DNA from: CAZPRY01 sp964589175 | Lineage (GTDB): Bacteria; Fidelibacterota; UBA2242 | Direction: 5' to 3' | Assembly (NCBI GenBank): GCA_964589175.1 | Contig: CAZPRY010000057.1 | Span: 1-23,800 of the forward strand | DNA: 23,800 nucleotides | Part shown: positions 15,033 through 22,264 of the stretch, one piece after another | How the letters are laid out: the number at the start of each line of letters is the position of its first letter | How positions within the stretch are numbered: position 1 is the first letter of the stretch | The notes under the pieces: model-generated | The model's input: only the letters and a program-made list of their open reading frames with translations | Database searches by the model: none | What the model was told of the DNA's origin: nothing | Position numbers and translations under genes: made by a program

Positions 15033-15515
15033 TCATTTCGGAAAAGAAATATGCATCTGGCGGATCACCCAGTTTCCCTCGATCTTTTCCAGGATGCCTG
15101 TCCAGCGCGCGTTTTCCCATTTGTAGGGGCGGCCGTCCCATTCCCCGAAATCGTCGAGCAGGCAAAAGTACCAGGCCGTTGTCCCCGATCCGGAAAGTGT
15201 AATGCGTAAATTTTTGACTTCGGAATGAGTGGCCTTGAAACGCGGGTCCATCCAAAATGAGTCGGCAGTTTTTACGACATCATCAAACCCTTCCATCAGG
15301 GAGGCATCGGGATTGACGATCAGGAAAGTGGAATCTCTCTGCATCGTACTATAAAGGAGATCGAGGTCTTTGGTCAGAGCCCAGCTGATATTATCATTGA
15401 TAACTTGTTCAATCACCTTTTTTTCCTGGGCGAGATTCTCCGCACTCATCCTGGCAGGACTCTCACTGCAGGATACGAGGAGCGCGGCTAAAAGAAAAAG
15501 CCATGCACTTTTCAT
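15033..15515 (-). CDS. Putative lipoprotein with SnoaL/NTF2-like domain
   Basis: This 160-residue protein starts MKSAWLFLLAALLVSCSES, a lipoprotein signal with a lipobox-like LVSC and acceptor Cys16. The mature part resembles small SnoaL/NTF2-like (DUF4440-type) domains: an N-terminal helix (VIEQVINDNISWALTKDLDL), strands with DSTFLIVNP, FWMDPRFKATHSEVKNLRI, TAWYFCLLDDF, and a closing strand RWTGILEKIEGNWVIRQMH. Function is unknown; such domains bind small molecules or act as enzymes. The start at 15515 is preferred because GGAGGGG lies 11 bases upstream; an in-frame ATG at 15533 overlaps that site. It is clearly homologous to the gene at 17164-17652. It lies at the end of a five-gene minus-strand run. 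Confidence 0.82.
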   Translation of the reverse strand: MKSAWLFLLAALLVSCSESPARMSAENLAQEKKVIEQVINDNISWALTKDLDLLYSTMQRDSTFLIVNPDASLMEGFDDVVKTADSFWMDPRFKATHSEVKNLRITLSGSGTTAWYFCLLDDFGEWDGRPYKWENARWTGILEKIEGNWVIRQMHISFPK

Positions 15516-15542
15516 GTTAAAATTCCCCTCCATTTTTCCATT

Positions 15543-16058
15543 TTATTCATTACCCATACTCGTAAACTCAATCACATGTCCGGCCATCCAGGAACCGAAC
15601 GCATTCTGAAACCAGCGATCGATCATCTTACCGTCCGGTGTGAATTCGAAGGTGTTTTTAAATTCAAACGTTCTTTCCGGAAATGAGATTGTGCCCCGAA
15701 TTGTAATTACACTGTCCTCGACAGCCACAAATCCCCGGTTGTAAATCCCATTATTATTGACAATCAGCACCGCTATTTTCTGTTCGGCTCTGTCCCAGTA
15801 GAAATAGCCCTCGGAATTCGCGTTGCGTTCCGGTGTCGAGCCAGTGAATTTTACGATCGTCCCATCCCATAGGGCCGCATATTCATGCGTTGTTTTCCAG
15901 GATTTGCTGCCATCGGGAGATTTCAATTCGCCGGCCCAGGTTTTATTTAACAGTGGTTCGAGAATTTTTAGATTCTCGCTGACCAGTTGTGCTTCTGTCT
16001 GGGTTTGTAACACCGCCACCAGGAACAGGAATCCAAAGAAATGGGCTATTTTTTTCAT
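15543..16058 (-). CDS. Secreted protein of unknown function
   Basis: This 171-residue protein has a signal peptide (MKKIAHFFGFLFLVAVLQTQ, probable cleavage after TEA at residue 23). The mature chain is rich in short strands: TWAGELKSPDGSKSWKTTHE, DGTIVKFTG, EGYFYWDRAEQKIAVLIVN, RGTISFPERTFEFKNTFEF, DRWFQNAFGSW. This suggests a small beta-barrel or lipocalin-like fold similar to DUF1579-type proteins, in which a substituted lipid or heme-like ligand is sometimes suspected. I cannot assign a function. The ATG at 16058 has AGGAG about ten bases upstream; an in-frame ATG at 16106 lacks such a site. The next gene starts 27 bases downstream, in line with co-transcription. Confidence 0.75.
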   Translation of the reverse strand: MKKIAHFFGFLFLVAVLQTQTEAQLVSENLKILEPLLNKTWAGELKSPDGSKSWKTTHEYAALWDGTIVKFTGSTPERNANSEGYFYWDRAEQKIAVLIVNNNGIYNRGFVAVEDSVITIRGTISFPERTFEFKNTFEFTPDGKMIDRWFQNAFGSWMAGHVIEFTSMGNE

Positions 16059-16137
16059 TTTTGCGGATCTCCTGAAAAATGGCTGCTTATTTTGTAATCT
16101 TTTCAACCTGATCCTCTAAAGTGCAAGTGCATCAAGG

Positions 16138-17049
16138 TCAATTGCCGTCGAGAAATTCAACGAGAGAAGAATAGATTTTTCCCGGCTGCTCAATCCACGA
16201 ATAGTGCCCGCATTTTTCGATGAAGATTAATTTCGAGTTCTTATAATAACCGTCTAAAAATCGTGGCACCGATTCCCCCAATGGATCCTGCCGGCCGTGC
16301 AGGATGAGCACCGGTTTATCGAATTTCGATCCTTTCTCAGAAATGCCTGAATACGACTTTATAATATCTTTCCAGATCCAGTCTCCCATCTCGAAACTGA
16401 AGTCGGAATCTTTCATTGGCTCGCTGACCAGTAGAGATTTTTTCCTATCGTAAAAATAGCCCGGCATCATGGCACGAATTTGTTCCACAAGCGCATGATG
16501 GGGGCCTTGCGCCACTCTGACCGAATCACTCCAATACTCGGACAACTCCAAATCGGAGGGGAGAAGTTTTGAGTTTATATTATCACTGAAATGAGCAAAA
16601 ACACCCAGGCTGAGGCCCATGGAATTCAGACAAATCAGGTGGGAAACCGGTTTAGGATAATTGTGGGCATACAACGATGCAAGCAGGCCGCCGTATGAGA
16701 AACCGAGAACCGTCCAGGATTCAAATCCCAGGTGTTTGCGAACGGCTTCGAAATCCTGCAATGTCAGGCCGATGGAAATAGTGGTGGAGTCAACCACCGC
16801 CGGCATGGATTTTCCGCTACCTCTCTGATCGACCAGAATACATTGGAAATGTTGGGACAATAGGTCGCACAGACTAAGATAACGATCGGAGTTATCCCCG
16901 GGGCCGCCGCCAATGATGAGGATTGGATTTCCCTCGCCGAACACTCGGTAGTAAATATCCAAATCCCCGTTTTCTGCAATCTTATATTGGGAATTCGCAG
17001 TGCAGGCCAAAGAAATAAACAGCAACACTAAGAACATCTTTTTCATCAT
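16138..17049 (-). CDS. Exported alpha/beta hydrolase (proline iminopeptidase-like)
   Basis: This 303-residue hydrolase has an N-terminal signal peptide (MMKKMFLVLLFISLACTANS). It has the alpha/beta-hydrolase core: oxyanion motif GGGPG (47-51, in place of HGGPG), VDQRGSGKS (73-81), nucleophile elbow GFSYGG with Ser118, Asp255 in HGRQDP, and His282 in KCGHYSW. The DQRGSGKS sequence points to the prolyl aminopeptidase/S33 branch, but the substrate could be a peptide, ester or other amide. All three catalytic residues are present, so it should be active, probably in the periplasm. The ATG at 17049 (with an adjacent ATG at 17046) is chosen for the signal peptide and a GGTGA site; the longer frame from 17127 adds 26 residues with no signal character. 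Confidence 0.85.
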   Translation of the reverse strand: MMKKMFLVLLFISLACTANSQYKIAENGDLDIYYRVFGEGNPILIIGGGPGDNSDRYLSLCDLLSQHFQCILVDQRGSGKSMPAVVDSTTISIGLTLQDFEAVRKHLGFESWTVLGFSYGGLLASLYAHNYPKPVSHLICLNSMGLSLGVFAHFSDNINSKLLPSDLELSEYWSDSVRVAQGPHHALVEQIRAMMPGYFYDRKKSLLVSEPMKDSDFSFEMGDWIWKDIIKSYSGISEKGSKFDKPVLILHGRQDPLGESVPRFLDGYYKNSKLIFIEKCGHYSWIEQPGKIYSSLVEFLDGN

Positions 17050-17163
17050 AAAATCGTCACCGTGTTTATAGTTTGGATAAAATATTCGTAGCAACAAATT
17101 GATATTAATTTTTGTTTCCGGAGCCATGCAGAGAAGATATGTCTCATCATCGCGCGGCCACTA

Positions 17164-17652
17164 TCATTCCTTCGCCCATGAATAATGCTGTTGGACGACT
17201 CGCCATGCGCCCTTTCTTTTTTCAAGCACGCCTGTCCATCTTACCTTTTCCCAGTTCGCAGGTTGGCCTTTCCAGGTATTGAAGTCGTCAAGAATGCAAT
17301 AGTACCAGGCCACGTCGCCACTCTCTGAAAAATTGATTCGCAGGTCGTGCAGTTCATGCCCGACGGCTTTGAAATTCGGGCTGGCCCAGAAGGCAGTGTC
17401 GTTTTTCACGGCTTGGACACCGAACTTGACGCGCTGATAAGGCGTCACGCTGACAAAATTGGAGTCGTCTGTAATTGTGTTGAAGAACAATTCAAAATCC
17501 TTCTCTATTGCCCAGCCAATCACATTGTTGATCGCTTTTTCCACGGCGGCATATTCGAGCTTCCGGTCAAACGATGCCTCTTTTTCACAAGAAAGCCAGC
17601 AACATAGAACAAGCAAACCGAACACAACGCTTTTATTCAATTGTTCTGTCAT
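17164..17652 (-). CDS. Putative lipoprotein with SnoaL/NTF2-like domain, paralogue of 15033-15515
   Basis: This 162-residue protein shares a long colinear pattern with the product at 15033-15515. Shared parts include WAxxKDxxLxxxT, DSxFxxVxP, FWxxPxFKA, LRIxxSxSGxxAWYxCxLDDF and RWTGxLEKxxGxWxxxQ. The signal region VVFGLLVLCCWLSCEKE suggests lipidation at Cys22, although Trp19 at the -3 position is atypical for a lipobox. GAGGAG lies about nine bases before the ATG. The gene begins 21 bases after the metallo-beta-lactamase fusion gene, so the two are probably co-transcribed. The fold suggests ligand binding or small-molecule chemistry; nothing more specific can be read from it. The pair probably arose by duplication, and the alpha/beta hydrolase and secreted protein now lie between the copies. 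Confidence 0.82.
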   Translation of the reverse strand: MTEQLNKSVVFGLLVLCCWLSCEKEASFDRKLEYAAVEKAINNVIGWAIEKDFELFFNTITDDSNFVSVTPYQRVKFGVQAVKNDTAFWASPNFKAVGHELHDLRINFSESGDVAWYYCILDDFNTWKGQPANWEKVRWTGVLEKRKGAWRVVQQHYSWAKE

Positions 17653-17673
17653 GCCTCATTTCTCCTCTATATT

Positions 17674-19800
17674 TCAATCATCGATTCTTTCACGAGCCGT
17701 TCTGATGCCATAATCAAGCCAGATGCGCTCGATGTAATTACGCGTTCCCGCTTTCAATGCTTCGAGGGCTTTCAAACGGATTTCATTGGCGCGCTGATTA
17801 TCCGGGGCCGAATCCAGGATAATATCGGTCAGATGCAGAACTTTGACATATTTCTGATTCTCCAGAAGCTTTTGCGCTTTGTCGTTGATGGCATCGACAC
17901 CGGCGATTTCGACCAGATCGGCATAAACGGCGGAAACCGGCAGATCGTACATCGAGGCCGGATTTTCGTCAAACCAGCCGATATTTTCATGATAAATACC
18001 CCGGACAGTCCAGTCAACTTTACCGTAGTAAGGTTGAATCCGGTACTCATCCGGCACTTTAATCTCCTGCATCAGCGTGTAGACATCTTTGCCCGCATTG
18101 ATACCTTTGATGGTTTCATCGTGGAGGTACTGCAAAGCGTCACGCAGATTGGTGACAGTCTGCTTGACGACGTTTTTGGAAACCAGCGGCGTTCCGTGTC
18201 CCATCAGGAAAAATTCAGGGTCGCCGGACAGCGCGAGATTGAGGGCATTGATATAACCTAAAACGGGGCGTGTGGATGTACCGCGCAGGGTGGCGTTGTT
18301 GATGAAGTACTCGTAGTAATTATCGCCGACAAACACCGCGTTCAACTCGGGAATCCGGATCGTTGTGTGATCGGGTGTTTCACCGGGTGTGTGGGTTATT
18401 TCGAAATGCAAACCGCCCAGTTCATAAGTATATTCATCGGCGAAGGTGATCGTCGGAACGACTGGATTAAACGGTTGAATTTCGGACGGATCGGGGATTG
18501 GTTTTCGGCTCCAGATTGCGCCTCTCCGGGCAAAGAAAGGCGCAAGGCGCTCCCAGTACTCATTATAGCCGATAAATTCCCGCTGGGCGATGATCGGAAT
18601 CTGCGGATCAGTCCGCCATATATCCATGTTTTCCCAGTGATCCTGGTGGGCGTGGGTGAGGATGATCGCTTTCAACGGGCAGGTTTCGATGACTTTCCGG
18701 AAATATTCCGGAGCGACCGCGGCGCCTGCCGGATCGATCAACACACTTCCCTCGTGCGTGGTGATGAGATAAGAATTGCACGATCCTTCGATGCGGTAGA
18801 GATTATCGGTTAATTTGAGGTAATCCAGGTAGGTATCCAAAAGCCATTGCTGCAGCGGTTCATCGACCCGGATTTTACTCATCCAGGTGGGAATGCGATC
18901 CCAGGCATAGTCAAATATCACGACGGATAGCTCGTTGAGCGAGGAGACTTGTTTTTCCGGAGCTAATTTTTCGTGCTGATTAAACGGGTAACCACTGGTG
19001 ATTGGCAGTACCTTGATTCGTTCCTGCGGTGCTTTGGAACTGATGACTGCGCTTAATACGGCCTGATGCAGAAACAATTTTCTTAAGAAACTGGTGCAGA
19101 CCGTCTTCTGGTAATTTTCGTCTTGCAATAATCCGGTCAGAATTTTAGCCCACTCTTCGCAAATCCCCAGCTTCGGATTGACGGCGTAAACCTCGCAATT
19201 GTAATAGGGCTGCATTTCGACTTCATCGACAATCGTCTTCAGCGTGGGGAGTTTTTGATACTTCAACCCGGTCTGCCGGTAGATCGGCGCCCAGTAATCG
19301 TTCGGTTCCACTCCGGGAGCGATGCTGATATTATTCGACAGCGTGACCGGTCGCAGCGCGGCATCGAATTTATTTTCGAGGTCCAGGGCATCGAGTGAAC
19401 TTAACACGATGGCGCCCGGATCGATCCAGATCAAGGTCCCGATCTGTTTCTTCACGATTTTTTCGACCTGGGCGGCGGCAAAGGCCTTAAAGGCCAGTGG
19501 ATAGTCCTTAAAGGTCTTATCCATCTCCAATGCCAACAAGGTGATATCTTTTCCGTTTAAAGAATTACATGGGAAATTCTCCGGATCGCCGAGGGCGACA
19601 TAAATCCTGCAGTTTCGATAATCTCCGCTCAATTCCCGGATGCTCTTGATCAGAGCCTTGACGGAGCGTTCCTGCTCGTGATCCGCAGCGTAAGTCACGA
19701 TAGCAAATTTTCTCCCGAAGTCTTTTGAAGAATCGCTTTCCTGTGAAAACAGATTGGACCCGGTCAATAGAAGGAGACAAAAGAACAGCACTCTTTTCAT
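17674..19800 (-). CDS. Exported fusion: glycosyltransferase-like region plus alkylsulfatase-type metallo-beta-lactamase
   Basis: This 708-residue protein has a signal peptide (MKRVLFFCLLLLTGSNLFSQ). Residues about 30-310 look like a GT-A nucleotide-sugar transferase fold: KFAIVTYAADHEQERSVKAL, CRIYVALGDPENF, LIWIDPGAIVLSSLDAL and the acidic CEVYAVNPKLG segment. Only IDPG stands where a DxD metal motif would be expected. Residues about 325-560 form a metallo-beta-lactamase domain with HAHQDH (383-388), His478 (TPDHT), Asp493 (VGDN) and His535 (MGHGTP), a full dinuclear metal set. The tail (about 565-708: RIQPYYGKVDWTVRGIYHEN, GWFDENPASMY, then helical repeats) matches the dimerisation region of alkylsulfatases. 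It is likely a periplasmic hydrolase, possibly a sulfatase. The role of the N-terminal part is unknown. CAGGAA upstream is a weak ribosome site. It heads the five-gene run. Confidence 0.8.
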   Translation of the reverse strand: MKRVLFFCLLLLTGSNLFSQESDSSKDFGRKFAIVTYAADHEQERSVKALIKSIRELSGDYRNCRIYVALGDPENFPCNSLNGKDITLLALEMDKTFKDYPLAFKAFAAAQVEKIVKKQIGTLIWIDPGAIVLSSLDALDLENKFDAALRPVTLSNNISIAPGVEPNDYWAPIYRQTGLKYQKLPTLKTIVDEVEMQPYYNCEVYAVNPKLGICEEWAKILTGLLQDENYQKTVCTSFLRKLFLHQAVLSAVISSKAPQERIKVLPITSGYPFNQHEKLAPEKQVSSLNELSVVIFDYAWDRIPTWMSKIRVDEPLQQWLLDTYLDYLKLTDNLYRIEGSCNSYLITTHEGSVLIDPAGAAVAPEYFRKVIETCPLKAIILTHAHQDHWENMDIWRTDPQIPIIAQREFIGYNEYWERLAPFFARRGAIWSRKPIPDPSEIQPFNPVVPTITFADEYTYELGGLHFEITHTPGETPDHTTIRIPELNAVFVGDNYYEYFINNATLRGTSTRPVLGYINALNLALSGDPEFFLMGHGTPLVSKNVVKQTVTNLRDALQYLHDETIKGINAGKDVYTLMQEIKVPDEYRIQPYYGKVDWTVRGIYHENIGWFDENPASMYDLPVSAVYADLVEIAGVDAINDKAQKLLENQKYVKVLHLTDIILDSAPDNQRANEIRLKALEALKAGTRNYIERIWLDYGIRTARERIDD

Positions 19801-20213
19801 TTTGGTGTTCCTGTTATGTTAATATTTCGGATGTATTCTGTCTTTCATTTCCGTAATAAACTGATAGACATTTTCTTTTGCAGTTCGTTGTCCTGGTAAG
19901 AAAAAATATTTTGCAGTCAACCCACGTTTCCCGCACAGGATCGACCGGGTAATAAAGATCGCGCGTACTCCGGGCGGCAATCCGGCTTCCAGGCTGCCTC
20001 AAAATTGTATATATGTACGTTACGAGGATGTGGGGCTTGAAGGTGCTTGCCTCAACCACTTGGCATCTTTTCGGATAATTCAAAGCGCCCGGCGGTCAGC
20101 ACTTCACCTATAGCGAAATTAAGTCAGTAAACCTTTTACCTCTCAATAACGCTTTCCGACCGCCAAAGCATTATTATCATCGAACAGCGTTCGCGGTGGG
20201 GTGGAAGCGCTGA
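19801..20213. other. Gap without a supported gene; contains interleaved inverted repeats
   Basis: No reading frame here has a ribosome site or recognisable protein features. GGCGGTC (20091-20097) is a perfect inverted match to GACCGCC (20158-20164). AAAGCG (20082-20087) matches CGCTTT (20150-20155). The two pairs are interleaved, so they are mutually exclusive stems or a pseudoknot. The gap must hold the promoter of the minus-strand run starting at 19800 and the end of the membrane-protein transcript, but I cannot place either exactly. Confidence 0.4.
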
Positions 20214-20609
20214 TTAGCTATTACTCTTTTTTCGATGCTGATTGTCATCAGCAATCAGGACGATAAAGACCAGAAGTCCGAAAACGAAAATTCCAACCGA
20301 CGCATTCCGGAAGGTCGCCGAAAGTTGCTCCTGGTTTTTAGTAACCAGATAAGATCTGTCGGCGATAACTTTCTCGTACGTGTCCTTTTCGCAATTTTTA
20401 TAAGTGATCGAAAAGAATCCCATCAGCACCGGGAATAAAAGGCTCAAAGGGAATAGTTTCCGGATTATCCGGGCCAGTTGTTTAGCGGATAGTTTCTTTG
20501 AAATGCCCTGAACAGCCGGCCGCAACCATAAATATGCCGAAAATGCAACAATCAGCGCCATTCCGCAAACGACAAAATATGAAATGATGAGATATTTTTC
20601 ATTGGACAT
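20214..20609 (-). CDS. Small membrane protein of unknown function (second of a pair)
   Basis: This 131-residue protein has three predicted transmembrane segments (about 7-29, 51-70 and 104-120) and a soluble loop of about 33 residues between the second and third (NCEKDTYEKVIADRSYLV). The tail DDNQHRKKSNS is polar. I do not recognise the family. It overlaps the end of the upstream gene by 11 bases, so the two are translationally coupled and probably work together. Its layout parallels the partner: TM1, then an RP/KP-x-x-x-G basic linker, TM2, a charged loop, and TM3 preceded by ATFRNAS versus STFFGNIS. Confidence 0.75.
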   Translation of the reverse strand: MSNEKYLIISYFVVCGMALIVAFSAYLWLRPAVQGISKKLSAKQLARIIRKLFPLSLLFPVLMGFFSITYKNCEKDTYEKVIADRSYLVTKNQEQLSATFRNASVGIFVFGLLVFIVLIADDNQHRKKSNS

Positions 20610-20955
20610 TTTTACGTCTCAGAACGACTACGAGAATGGTTATTAAAAAGAGATAAACAAGTAAGAAAATCGAAATATTCCCAAAGAAGGTTGAAAGCCC
20701 GGAGCCAAGCTTCCATACAAATTCCATAAACGGTTTTCCCTTTTCCAGATCGAAAGTCGTCTGCAGGATAGCGGAAAGCGTAAGGAAGGAGAGGCATATT
20801 AAAAACATGCGCAGATAAAACGTAGTAGCCGCGGGAAGTTTAATCACTGCTTTCAGTAAACCCTTCAACGGTTTCCTGAATAAAAAGTAGACCATTACCG
20901 CCATTCCGGCCGAAATAAGAAAAAGCATCATAAAACCCGCAATGTTCGCCATCAT
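20599..20955 (-). CDS. Small membrane protein of unknown function (first of a pair)
   Basis: This 118-residue protein has three predicted transmembrane segments (about 5-26, 45-65 and 90-112), a basic linker RKPLKGLLKAVIK after the first, and a basic C-terminus (RRKNVQ). The family is not recognised. AAAGGA lies about seven bases before the ATG at 20955. It is followed by the overlapping membrane-protein gene, so a two-component membrane complex is a reasonable inference. No signal for a transporter, kinase or toxin family is seen. The 105 bases upstream to the HEPN-like gene hold no further gene. Confidence 0.75.
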   Translation of the reverse strand: MMANIAGFMMLFLISAGMAVMVYFLFRKPLKGLLKAVIKLPAATTFYLRMFLICLSFLTLSAILQTTFDLEKGKPFMEFVWKLGSGLSTFFGNISIFLLVYLFLITILVVVLRRKNVQ

Positions 20956-21060
20956 AATCGTTCCTTTCTCTATTTAAAGTAATCTTGGTTCCTGTAAAGT
21001 ACTTGGTTTGATACCTCCCCATTTTAGAAAAAACCTTTTCGAAATAGACGTGAAGAGAAG

Positions 21061-21822
21061 TCAAAAATCTGACCCAAGTGGACCAGCCTGCTCCCGAAGG
21101 GTTGGCAGGCGGCTCCAAGCGTCGCCCCAACGCGATTGTTTGGAATAGTAGTCATTGAAAAAATAGCTTACGACCAATTCAAGCATCGGTAGAGCATTCT
21201 CGATCACGTTTATATCCTTTGAATCATCAAATTCTTTGCCGCCATGCATAAAATTATTTCTAATCGTATAAAGTAAAAAGATAATTTGTAATCCTAAGAA
21301 GTTCCTGTTTTCTTCGTTATCCGGATTTTTTAAATATTCTTCATAATACTGGAAATCTACAGGACTCCATACCGGGTACTGAATGTCACAGGTCCGATTA
21401 ACATTAATGACTCCATTAACTCTTTGCCCGCAGGCATCATATTCTATGGGTCTTCCCTGCCAATAGGGAATTCGATTGATAAAATATTCAGTACCTTTAT
21501 GACGAATCAGGGCATGTTTCAAATCATCATCGAATTCATCTAAAGCAAGGCGAATCTGCTCTTTTTCACTTACTATTTCTACTTCAGGAATATTTACGTT
21601 TCCGTTCGGGAATGTAACAACAGAGCCATCATCATTCATTTTTATCCGTGTCCTGATCCCGTTCTGTTGGGCAATCGTGGTATAAATGTTATTGAAGGCC
21701 GTCCAGAATAGGAAGTATTGCTGATAAAGATGACTCCCATCTCTGCGAGGTCGAATTCTTCTGGCCGTTTCTATCATCGAACAGGCAATTGGAAGTTCAT
21801 GTTTTCGAAGTTTGATTGTCAT
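21061..21822 (-). CDS. HEPN-domain-like protein (putative RNase-type fold)
   Basis: This 253-residue soluble protein has a C-terminal helical region with LQIIFLLYTIRNNFMHGGK, where Arg188 and His193 fit the HEPN motif Rx4-6H with the common Asn after Arg. The N-terminal part (LYQQYFLFWTAFNNIYTTIA) is the type of aromatic helix seen in Apea-like HEPN proteins. The middle (65-155) carries small strands, an IEYDACGQRVNG segment and two cysteines (131, 145). HEPN proteins are often RNases in toxin-antitoxin, abortive infection or stress systems, or non-catalytic partners. No adjacent nucleotidyltransferase antitoxin is seen here. GGAAAG lies about ten bases before the ATG. The lower-GC look of this gene, compared with the hydrogenase genes, suggests acquisition. 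Confidence 0.65.
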   Translation of the reverse strand: MTIKLRKHELPIACSMIETARRIRPRRDGSHLYQQYFLFWTAFNNIYTTIAQQNGIRTRIKMNDDGSVVTFPNGNVNIPEVEIVSEKEQIRLALDEFDDDLKHALIRHKGTEYFINRIPYWQGRPIEYDACGQRVNGVINVNRTCDIQYPVWSPVDFQYYEEYLKNPDNEENRNFLGLQIIFLLYTIRNNFMHGGKEFDDSKDINVIENALPMLELVVSYFFNDYYSKQSRWGDAWSRLPTLREQAGPLGSDF

Positions 21823-22264
21823 TCTACATTTACTTTCCGGAAATCACTCATCAAATTACCATGCCCACCATATGCTTATCCTGCGCTTTCACACTCACAA
21901 CAGGTTTCTCTACTGGTGGTTCTCCATTGATAAACTTTTAACCCGTTTTTCCGGTCTTCGAAAATACGGCGGGATTCCCGCTAACCAGGTAAAAGACCGT
22001 TTTGTGATTCATCCTATATTCATCCCATTTTTGCCTGGGGTTATCGCCGTATTATTTTAACGGATATTAGTTAATTCCATAAAAGAAGCAAAGCAATATC
22101 TGGCTGGCAGGTAGACAATTGAGCGGAATTCAGGAATAAATCGGATCCCGGAGAACGCTTGATTAAAGACGACAGTTTTAGCTTGACCTAAAGACGAAGC
22201 GTCACAACCAAAGACTCGCCCAGGGCCGGGAGCGCAGCAGCCGGACGAAGAAGCATATCAGGCA
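21823..22264. other. Gap without a supported gene
   Basis: No frame of convincing length or composition is present. The left part is AT-rich and should hold the promoter of the HEPN-like gene. The right part (about 22180-22260) is GC-rich with repeated GACGAAG words and lies just past the stop codon of the minus-strand gene at 22265. I see no clear stem with a T-tract there. Nothing resembling a tRNA, a known RNA family or an insertion sequence was found. Confidence 0.4.

Noticed and set aside
19814..20083. Minus-strand frame of 89 codons upstream of the fusion gene
   Set aside because: No ribosome site, no recognisable sequence, and low-complexity residue mix; treated as non-coding.
20041..20213. 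attC-like integron recombination site
   Set aside because: Inverted repeats are present, but the conserved GTTRRRY and RYYYAAC ends are not, and no integrase or cassette is nearby.
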